The translations under genes and the position numbers were made by a program. Of a stretch of 64,000 nt of DNA, positions 33,030 to 40,683 are shown piece by piece. Under the pieces are notes generated by a model, which saw only the letters and a list, made by a program, of their open reading frames with translations, searched no databases and was not told the origin of the DNA. This DNA comes from SZAS-18 sp038322235 (lineage in GTDB: Bacteria > Verrucomicrobiota > Verrucomicrobiia > Chthoniobacterales > SZAS-18). The stretch is taken from assembly GCA_038322235.1 (NCBI GenBank), contig JBBQFQ010000008.1, positions 61,794 through 125,793 of the forward strand, written 5' to 3'. Each line of letters starts with the position of its first letter. Position 1 is the first letter of the stretch.

Positions 33030-36000
33030 GCACGCCCTGCCCGGTCTGCGGCGGAGCACTGACGGCGGCGGGAGATTGTCGCACCTGCCAGCTCGCGCTG
33101 GCCTGGGGCGACGGGGACACGGATCCGGCCGGTGAGGATGCCGGGCTGCGACGTTTCGGCGCCTACGAGCTTTTGGAAGTGATCGGTCGGGGCGGAATGG
33201 GCACGGTCTATGCGGCCCGCCAGCACGGCAGCGAGCGAGTGGTGGCGCTGAAGATGATGCATATGCAGCACCTCAGCGACGGCGAGGCGCAGGCGCGCTT
33301 TCGGGGTGAGATCCGGCACGCCGCCGCGCTCACGCATCCGCACATTCTCCCGCTCTATGAAGTCGGGCAGCACGACGGCATTCCCTTCTTCAGCATGAAG
33401 CACGCGGAGAACGGGAGCCTGGCGGAGCGATTGCGCGCCGGCCCGCTCGACCCCCGCACGGCGGCCGAGTTGCTCACCCGGCTCGCCCGGGCCGTGCACT
33501 ACGCGCATCAGCGCGGCGTGCTGCACCGTGATCTCAAACCGGCGAATATCCTGCTCGATGCCGACGACACGCCGTACGTGGGCGACTTCGGACTGGCCCG
33601 TGCGCTCGACGATGCCGCGTCCCTCACGGCCTCCGGGGTGATTCTCGGCACGCCGCAGTTCATGGCGCCGGAGCAGGCGGCGGGCGACGGCCGCGCGGCC
33701 GGGGTGGCCTCCGACGTGTACGGGCTCGGCGCGATCCTTTATGCCGCACTAACCGGGCGCGCGCCGTTCAGCGGCGACAGCCCGGTCGCGACGCTCCGCC
33801 GCGTGGTGGACGAGGCGCCACCGGATTTCACCGCGCTCGGCGTGCCCATGCCGCGCGATCTGGGCGTCATCTGCTTCAAGGCGCTGGAAAAAGTGCCCGC
33901 CGGGCGGTACCTGTCGGCCGCCGCGCTGGCGGATGATCTCGAGCGCTGGCTGGGCGGCCAGACGATTCTGGCGCGGCCCGCGGGCCGCGGCGAGCAGCTC
34001 TGGCGCTGGACGCGACGGAATCAGGCCCTGGCGGCGGTGAGCGCGTTACTGCTCGTGTTGCTCATCGCGGCGACCCTCGGATCGCTGCTCGCCGCGCGGC
34101 GCCTCGCCGTCGCGGAGCGGATCGCGCGAGATGAGCTGCATCGCTCGCAGATCGCTGAAGCGCGGGCCACGCGGAGAAGCGGACGCTCCGGGCAGAGGCT
34201 GCAGAGTCTGGCCACGCTGGAGAAGGCCGCGCGCACCCGGCCAACGCGGGAGGTGCGAGACGAGGTGCTCGCGGCGCTCGCGCACGAGGATGTCCGCGTC
34301 GTTTCGCGCCGGCCGATCGGCGCGAGCGCCCTCCCGACGCTGGCCTTCGATCCGACGCTGGAACGCTATGCGTGTCAGGCGGCAGGCGGCGGGCTGCGCC
34401 TGCACGCCACGGCAGACGGGCGCGAAATCGGGGCGTTCCGTGACGCGGCGGGTGAACCCTTCGTCGAGATCAATTTCGGTTTCAGCCCGGATGGCCGCCA
34501 TCTCGCCGCGCGCTTCCTCGACACCTCCACGGTCGTCTGGGAGGTCGCGACTGGACGCGCGCTCTTCGAGTGGAAAGGTGATCCGTCGTATCGACCGCGC
34601 GTCGCTTTCAGTCCAGACAGCGCTCGAGTGGCCTACACGCCGGTCGAAGGAGGCGTTTACATCTTCGAGTTGGCGCGGCCCGAGGCTCCCCCGCTGATCG
34701 TGAGCACCGAGCGCTTCGCCGTTCAGGGACTCGCATTCGCCCCGGACGGAATGCGCCTGGCCTTCGCGGACGATGGCCGGACGGTGCGGGAGCGACGCGG
34801 ACCGCCGGCGCGCGCGGGAAAGCTCCGCGTCATCGCGCTCGCGGACGGGCACACGCTCTGTGAAGCGTCACAGACCGCCGGATGGGTCGCGCTTGCCTGG
34901 CATCCGGACGGCGCACGGCTCGCGGCGGCGATCGGCCGGGGCGATGTCGTCGTGCTGGACACGGCGACGGGAACGGAGGTGCAATCGCTCCGTGGACACC
35001 GGCAGGAGGTGATCGGGCTGAGCTACGATCGGAGCGGCGACCGCCTCATCACCTCGAGCCTCGACGGGACGACGCGCTTGTGGGACGCCGCGTCCGGGAT
35101 CGAGCGCTGGTCGATGCCCGGGGTGGACCCATCCTTCCGCGTGGCGACGACCGCCGAGCGCATCGGCTTCAATTTCGACGGAAATTCTGCGGGCATTCTC
35201 GAGCTGATCCACTCTGAAGTGCTGCGCACGCTGCAGCCCGCGCTTCCCGACGGTCCGCCCATGGGACTGGACTTCTCGCGCGATGGACGTCTGCTGGCCG
35301 TCGCTGGTTTCGGCGGCGTGCAGGTGATCGACGTGGCGACCGGTCGCGCGCTTTCGCGTCTGGCGCTCAAGGGCCAGCGGCGCGCCTCGGCCTGGTTCGA
35401 TCCGGTGGCGGATGTCCTGCATGCCTCCACGCTCGACGAAGGTTTGATCGACTTCTCCTACCAGATCGGCGCCGATGGAGTGCGTTTTGCGGATGGTCTT
35501 CCGCGAGCGGTCGGCGCGGCCAAATTGCTCACGGGAGTCAGTGCCAACGGTCGGCTGGCGGGCATGGCGAGTGTGGGGGCGGGAGAAGGCCCGGAAATCG
35601 TCACGCTTGATGGCAGCCGCCCAGTCTTGAAGCTCGATGCGCCAGTCGGCATCGGGATCGTCGCGTTCAGTCCGGACAATCGCTTCGTCGCGCGCGGCAC
35701 GTGGCAGCCGAAGGGTGTGACGGTCTGGGATCTATCGGCCCGCCGCGTGGTGGCGGAATTCGAGGCGGGCATGCAGGCCTTCGGTGTTTTCAGTCCGGAT
35801 GGCCGCTGGCTGCTCACGCGGAGCGCAGACGCAGCCCGATTCTGGCGGGTGGCTGACTGGTCGGCTGGCCCGGTGATCCCATCGGAATGGCGCGAGGTGC
35901 CTTCCGCGCCGGCGGATTTCAGTCCGCGCGGAGGATGGCTGGCGCTCATCCAGGGCGCGGAGCGGGTGCAGCTGATCGACGCCGTCAGTGGCTTGATCCG

Positions 36001-36208
36001 AGCCACGCTGGAGAGTCCGTTCGCGCTCGCAAACAATCGCGTGCGTTTCTCCCCGGACGGCACGCTGCTCGCGGCCGTGGGGGAGAATCATGCGATTCAG
36101 CTTTGGGATCTACGCGTGATCCGGCGGGAGTTGGAGGCGCGCGGGTTGGGGTGGGAGATGTCCCCGGCGCCGGTCTCGTCATCCCCGCCGGTGTCTTCGA
36201 ATCAGTAG
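33026..36208 (+). CDS. Zinc-finger Ser/Thr protein kinase with WD40 propeller
   Basis: A 1,060-residue protein. An N-terminal zinc finger has C5, C8, C18 and C21. The Hanks-type kinase domain follows: Gly loop GRGGMG (54-59), Lys76, HRDLKPAN (167-174), DFG (187-189), APE (214-216); all catalytic residues are intact. A transmembrane helix sits near residues 332-358. The rest (~400-1050) consists of WD40-type blades: FSPDGRHLAARFLDTSTVVW, YDRSGDRLITSSLDGTTRLW, FSPDNRFVARGTWQPKGVTV and FSPDGTLLAAVGENHAIQLW. The kinase side is presumably cytoplasmic with the propeller outside; the ligand is unknown. Coupled to the ECF sigma gene; its 3' end overlaps the convergent beta-helix gene by 7 bp. Confidence 0.95.
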   Translation: MSTPCPVCGGALTAAGDCRTCQLALAWGDGDTDPAGEDAGLRRFGAYELLEVIGRGGMGTVYAARQHGSERVVALKMMHMQHLSDGEAQARFRGEIRHAAALTHPHILPLYEVGQHDGIPFFSMKHAENGSLAERLRAGPLDPRTAAELLTRLARAVHYAHQRGVLHRDLKPANILLDADDTPYVGDFGLARALDDAASLTASGVILGTPQFMAPEQAAGDGRAAGVASDVYGLGAILYAALTGRAPFSGDSPVATLRRVVDEAPPDFTALGVPMPRDLGVICFKALEKVPAGRYLSAAALADDLERWLGGQTILARPAGRGEQLWRWTRRNQALAAVSALLLVLLIAATLGSLLAARRLAVAERIARDELHRSQIAEARATRRSGRSGQRLQSLATLEKAARTRPTREVRDEVLAALAHEDVRVVSRRPIGASALPTLAFDPTLERYACQAAGGGLRLHATADGREIGAFRDAAGEPFVEINFGFSPDGRHLAARFLDTSTVVWEVATGRALFEWKGDPSYRPRVAFSPDSARVAYTPVEGGVYIFELARPEAPPLIVSTERFAVQGLAFAPDGMRLAFADDGRTVRERRGPPARAGKLRVIALADGHTLCEASQTAGWVALAWHPDGARLAAAIGRGDVVVLDTATGTEVQSLRGHRQEVIGLSYDRSGDRLITSSLDGTTRLWDAASGIERWSMPGVDPSFRVATTAERIGFNFDGNSAGILELIHSEVLRTLQPALPDGPPMGLDFSRDGRLLAVAGFGGVQVIDVATGRALSRLALKGQRRASAWFDPVADVLHASTLDEGLIDFSYQIGADGVRFADGLPRAVGAAKLLTGVSANGRLAGMASVGAGEGPEIVTLDGSRPVLKLDAPVGIGIVAFSPDNRFVARGTWQPKGVTVWDLSARRVVAEFEAGMQAFGVFSPDGRWLLTRSADAARFWRVADWSAGPVIPSEWREVPSAPADFSPRGGWLALIQGAERVQLIDAVSGLIRATLESPFALANNRVRFSPDGTLLAAVGENHAIQLWDLRVIRRELEARGLGWEMSPAPVSSSPPVSSNQ

Positions 36209-37815
36209 GACACATTCGCCCACGGATCCGTGCTGCCGACACCGGCACCGCCGGTGTTTCCGTTGATGGCGCCGCTGGCGGGAGCGGAAACGATGGTCCC
36301 CACCTTGTTCCCGCTCACGATGGCGAAGTTGATTCCGGAGGTGTTCGCGGCGGCGGCGTTGCGGACCACGAAGACGCCGACCACGTTCACGTCGATCCCG
36401 CGATAGTTCACATAGACGTGATTGCCGTCGACCCGAGTGAACCCGCCGTTGACGCGAATGCCAGCACCCTGGGCGACCGCATCCTTGCCGTTTTCCTCGC
36501 ACGTGTTGCCGCGCACATCGAAGCCGCCGTTGGAGTCGATGAGGATCCCGCAAACGCTGTTGAAGCTGCAGACGCAGTCGATGATCGAGCCAACGAGGTC
36601 GCCGCGGATCCCCGACTGTTTGTTCGTCGTCACCATGCAGCCGAGCACGCTGCAGCGCTGATTGGCGAAGATGCCGAACTGATTGTTCGCATTCGCCGTG
36701 CACTGCCGGATGGCGGTGAAGGTGGCGTCGATGCCGTCGCCCTTGTTGTTTGAGGCGGTGCAGCCCTGCATCGTGCCGCCGCCGCTCACGCTGAAGCCGA
36801 GGCCGGTGGTGGTGGTGAGCGTGCCGGCGGTGGAATTATTCGCATTCGCCGCGCACTGCGTGATCGACGCATTCGCGCCGGCAAGAATTCCGCCGGAGGT
36901 CGCGGCAGTGCTGGTGTTGGAATTGGCGGTGCAGCGGGCGAGGGAAGAGCCGCCGCCCACTTCGATCCCAAAGACGACCGTGCTTGAAGTGGCCGAGCAA
37001 TCGCTCAAGGTCGCACCGCTGCCGGTGAGAATTCCGCGATCGCAGGTGTTGGCGGAGGCGGCGCAGTGGGAAAGCGTCGAGCCGGCGCCCGCGAAGAAGG
37101 CGGCTCCGTTGACCGCGGCCGTCGTGTGCCGCGTGACCGTGCAATGCGTGAGCGTCGCATTCGACTCCGCGAAGATCGCGTACGTGCCCTTGCTCGTGGA
37201 GGAAGTGCAGCGTTCGAAGGTCGAGTGGTTCTGACCGGAGAGGGAAACGCCGCAGTCCTGCGCCGTGCAGTCGATCAGCAGTGAGGACTCGCCTCCCGCC
37301 AGGCCCACGGCGGTGCAGTTGGCCACGCGCAACGCGCGCATCGTCGTGCCGCGGGGGTAGGGGCTGGCGGCGATCGCATTCACGCCGAAGGAAAATCCGC
37401 TGATCGAACCATTCACGATGGTCGTGCGGTCGACGTTCGCCGCCAGTTCGATGGCATTTCCCACGGTGCCGGAGCCGCGGGTGAGGGCGAAGCCGTTCAG
37501 ATCGAGCGTCACGCCGTCCGCCGTGATTTGGATGCCGCTGGTCTTCGTTACGGCGAGATTGGCCGTGAGATAATAAGAACCCGGGCTCGTGATGATGAAG
37601 TGATGCGTGGCATCGGTCGTCACGCCGTTGGCGCCGATGGAGTTCAAAAGATCGACCCGCGGCTCGATCTGCTGAAGCGTCTTCATGACCGGCGTGGTCG
37701 GGACCCCTGGTGGGGGAAATGTGCCGGTGCTTTGGGCGGGCAGGTCGGCACGGGCGGCGAGCAGCAGCGCGCAGGCGAGGACGGAAGCGAAGGGGCGGAG
37801 CGGGACGAGCGGCAT
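36202..37815 (-). CDS. Exported right-handed parallel beta-helix protein
   Basis: A 537-residue protein with a signal peptide (MPLVPLRPFASVLACALLLA, cleavage near LPAQ). The body shows regular ~22-25 residue coils characteristic of pectate-lyase-like beta-helices: GITADGVTLDLNGFAL-type, GGSSLARCTANSNTSTA, NASITQCAANANNSTAG, GGTMQGCTASNNKGDGI and GGFDVRGNTCEENGKDA. Asn ladders and stacked Cys are present. Sequence identity to a catalytic polysaccharide lyase or pectinesterase cannot be claimed; similar proteins in this phylum are surface proteins. The start at 37815 is chosen for the signal peptide. Confidence 0.85.
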   Translation of the reverse strand: MPLVPLRPFASVLACALLLAARADLPAQSTGTFPPPGVPTTPVMKTLQQIEPRVDLLNSIGANGVTTDATHHFIITSPGSYYLTANLAVTKTSGIQITADGVTLDLNGFALTRGSGTVGNAIELAANVDRTTIVNGSISGFSFGVNAIAASPYPRGTTMRALRVANCTAVGLAGGESSLLIDCTAQDCGVSLSGQNHSTFERCTSSTSKGTYAIFAESNATLTHCTVTRHTTAAVNGAAFFAGAGSTLSHCAASANTCDRGILTGSGATLSDCSATSSTVVFGIEVGGGSSLARCTANSNTSTAATSGGILAGANASITQCAANANNSTAGTLTTTTGLGFSVSGGGTMQGCTASNNKGDGIDATFTAIRQCTANANNQFGIFANQRCSVLGCMVTTNKQSGIRGDLVGSIIDCVCSFNSVCGILIDSNGGFDVRGNTCEENGKDAVAQGAGIRVNGGFTRVDGNHVYVNYRGIDVNVVGVFVVRNAAAANTSGINFAIVSGNKVGTIVSAPASGAINGNTGGAGVGSTDPWANVSY

Positions 37816-37939
37816 GACGATGGGGCAGGGTGGCAGGGGCCGCGCACACCACGGTCCCGGGGGTGAAGACGAATCCACCGGCCGCCGTTACAAACATTTT
37901 GTCCGGCGACCCCTCGCCACTCGCCCCTCGCCCTACGCC

Positions 37940-38374
37940 CTACGAGCCCTTTGGCGGCGTGATCCTCAAACGGACAAATCCCTGGGCGACCGCAATCGTG
38001 TCGACGTACTGTACGCGGCACCCTTCTGGACTCTCAAAAAGCAGGAACAAGTGCTTGCCACTGAGAGCGTCGATCTCACCACTCACTTTTGGCACGACAA
38101 AAAATTTCCGACGCGGGCGCCTCTGGAGGTACGACCCGTTGCTGGTGCCTTGAAGACGCACCGTGATTGTCACGATGTCGTCGAGATCGGCGACGTACAG
38201 CCGCAGTTCCAGGTCGGTATCGCTCTCGATGAAGAGCGAGAGGTTTCCGGCGCCGTATGGCTTCAAGTTGATTCCCTCCGCCGCTCGCACGTCCACCGTG
38301 ATGGGCTCGGCGGCGTTGGCGGAAAGAATGAGCCCGAAGTTAAGCACCACCACGACCATGCGGAGAAAGCGCAT
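37940..38374 (-). CDS. Small exported hypothetical protein
   Basis: A 144-residue protein with a signal peptide (MRFLRMVVVVLNFGLILSAN, cleavage near NAAEP). The mature part is beta-rich (GINLKPYGAGNLSLFIESDT, LELRLYVADLDDIVTITVRL, HLFLLFESPEGCRVQYVDTI) and resembles a small immunoglobulin-like or C2-type sandwich; no family recognised. The start at 38374 is set by the signal peptide; the upstream open frame runs into the next gene's 3' region. It may share a transcript with the membrane protein gene upstream, though 251 bp separate them. Confidence 0.65.
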   Translation of the reverse strand: MRFLRMVVVVLNFGLILSANAAEPITVDVRAAEGINLKPYGAGNLSLFIESDTDLELRLYVADLDDIVTITVRLQGTSNGSYLQRRPRRKFFVVPKVSGEIDALSGKHLFLLFESPEGCRVQYVDTIAVAQGFVRLRITPPKGS

Positions 38375-38625
38375 GTCCGCACGTAGTCTGGCGCTCGACG
38401 CCAGCAAGCAAGTTTCTGCCGTGAATCGGCCGCTATTCTGCAGGCGGGATGGACAGTAGCGGGTGACGAAGAAGGGTGTGCGTTCGGTGCGCCCGTGTGC
38501 ACGGATGGGCGCCTGTGGCATCAACGCTTGTCGCGAAGCGTGCCGTTTGAAATTCTGCGCTACGTCGAGCGGTCGCGTAGCTGCACGTGCCCCCCGAGCG
38601 GACGTAACCGCAGGCGGAGCCTCGA

Positions 38626-40413
38626 TTAGCGTGCCGGGAACACAGGCGTCCCCGTGAGATCGATCCGCCGGAAGTTGAGCGAGAGCGCTCGCGTCTCCGC
38701 GCTCGCACCATCGGCCTCGGCCGGCCGATGCGCACCGCCCGTCGAGACAAATCGAAGCAGTGCGTCGCCCGCGGGAACGGGAATCGACCACCGAAGCGGT
38801 GTCGGTCGCACCGGGAGGACGATGCGTGATGCGCCGCATTCGACCGTGAGCGTGGCATCCAGGGGCAATCCACCCACCGTGTCGACCAGCTCGACGTTCA
38901 GCCAGCTTGGCTGTCGGTTAAAGACGCGGAGAGCCGCCTCCGCTCCCATCCAGCGGAGGTTCGCCCCCGTCTCCGGCTCAAAGAAGCCCGATAGCTCGAG
39001 TCGTCGACGGGGCAGCAGCGGATACCAATCCACCGCCGTCGCGTCCACCCGGGCAAACGACCAGCCGGACGCGCGCATGACGGCGATGGAACGCTCGAGT
39101 CGCGGAGCGGGGTCGGCCGGATAAATGCCGTCGCCCCCAGCCGCACTCTGGGCCGCGCGCCACTCCCCCGTGGTGCGATAGGCAGCGATCCAGGCCAGCT
39201 TGCGCGCCGTGATCTCTGCCACCACCGCTCGCGTTCCGCGGCGGAGCCCCCACTCGCCGAAGGGTGCGGGTTCGGTCACGGCTGGAAGCCACGTGAGTGC
39301 CACGCCAACCCAGACGAAGGCCAGACTCGCCCCCCGCAGGGAGCGGCGGCGCCAGATCGGTGCGCTGATCGCGATGCCGAGCGTGATCGGCAAAAGCAGC
39401 GCGGTGTAGCGGGACGCCATGCCGGCGCCGGTCCCCAGACTGACCCGGCCCGCCGCGGTTGCCGCGGCGAAAAGGAGTCCGGTGCCGATCCAAAAAATGC
39501 TGACGGCCGCAATCGCATCCTGTGGCCGTCGCCACCAGCTCACGGTTGCCGCGGCGAAGACGGTCATCGCCGCGACGAGCAGGAGAATTCCCGCGGCCAA
39601 CGCCCAGCCGGAGGGTGCATCAAATCCAAGCGGCGCGGCCAGCATCCACGCCATGAACCAGGCGTAGTCGCTCAGAGGCTCGCGGGGGAAACGGAAGTCG
39701 GGCACGGCGGGTTGAAAGACGTATCCGCGCGAGAACCAAAACCACGCAAGCGCGGCGAGTGCGAGCGCGCCAATGGCGTCCTTCATGGTCGCTGGATCAC
39801 GTCGCGCCAGCCCGCGAATCAGCATTGCGACGAGCAGCGCATCCAGCGTCAGCGCGCCGAGGAGTCCGAAGCCGGTGAAGGTCAGCAGTCCGGAAAGCAG
39901 ACCGAGCAGCATCCCCCGACCGGGCGACGGCGCCCGCGTCAACGTGCCGGCGGTGCAGATGCAAAGCAGCAGCGGGAGAATGCTGTGCGAAGCATTCGGC
40001 ACCGCGGCGATCGTTTCCCACTGGAGCGGGGTCAGGAGGATGAACGGGAAAAGCAGATCGCTCCACTCGAGCGGGCCGGTCACGTGCCGCTTCCACCCGA
40101 GGAGCACGATCACCCCGACGAGCGGCAGCGTCGCGATGAAGAGGCATTCGAAGCGGATGTCCAGCGAGCTCGCGGCGTGGATCCACGTGGTCAGCCAGCC
40201 GCCCAGGCCCTGGCGATGCGGCCCGTGTTGCAGGAGGAAGGATTCGCCGGCGTTCTGGCCGAGGAAGCGCGGCTCAAGCAGATCCCATTGATCCCAAAAA
40301 GGAACGTTGACCCCGTGCCGGGCCGCGAGGAAGAGCAAGTTCGCGCCGAGCAGGGCGGTGACCAGGGTGAGCGCGAGCAATGGAAGTGAAATCGCGGATA
40401 CGCGCCGATGCAT
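38626..40413 (-). CDS. Polytopic membrane protein, GT-C glycosyltransferase-like topology
   Basis: A 595-residue protein with about ten hydrophobic helices in its first ~410 residues and a ~180-residue soluble C-terminal domain. The N-terminal loop HGVNVPFWDQWDLLEPRFLG after helix 1 contains acidic/aromatic residues similar to the DQW segments of bacterial GT-C type transferases or Wzy-like polymerases; this is weak evidence. The C-terminal soluble part (LELSGFFEPETGANLRWMGA and LRWSIPVPAGDALLRFVST) looks like a beta domain. Probable role in surface-polysaccharide assembly; uncertain. The ATG at 40413 is divergent from the kinase gene at 40684. Confidence 0.7.
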   Translation of the reverse strand: MHRRVSAISLPLLALTLVTALLGANLLFLAARHGVNVPFWDQWDLLEPRFLGQNAGESFLLQHGPHRQGLGGWLTTWIHAASSLDIRFECLFIATLPLVGVIVLLGWKRHVTGPLEWSDLLFPFILLTPLQWETIAAVPNASHSILPLLLCICTAGTLTRAPSPGRGMLLGLLSGLLTFTGFGLLGALTLDALLVAMLIRGLARRDPATMKDAIGALALAALAWFWFSRGYVFQPAVPDFRFPREPLSDYAWFMAWMLAAPLGFDAPSGWALAAGILLLVAAMTVFAAATVSWWRRPQDAIAAVSIFWIGTGLLFAAATAAGRVSLGTGAGMASRYTALLLPITLGIAISAPIWRRRSLRGASLAFVWVGVALTWLPAVTEPAPFGEWGLRRGTRAVVAEITARKLAWIAAYRTTGEWRAAQSAAGGDGIYPADPAPRLERSIAVMRASGWSFARVDATAVDWYPLLPRRRLELSGFFEPETGANLRWMGAEAALRVFNRQPSWLNVELVDTVGGLPLDATLTVECGASRIVLPVRPTPLRWSIPVPAGDALLRFVSTGGAHRPAEADGASAETRALSLNFRRIDLTGTPVFPAR

Positions 40414-40683
40414 CGCGCAATCGTCGATGGGGGTGTCCCGGAAGGCAATCCGGGGGCGGCAATTTCGGCACTTCGATCCGGCGCGAGGCCCCGCGATTCG
40501 TCCGTCCGACGTTTCCTTTTCCCGCCTCGCAACGTCTTTCCAGCGACGGTGTTTCACCTCCACGGCATGACGCTTCTCCCCGCACCCGTCGATCCTGGAC
40601 TGGGTGCCGGCGGGCGGGCATTCCCGGTTGCCGCGCGGGATTCGACCTGTAACGCTCCGGTATGCCTCCCGGGATGTCCCCCC

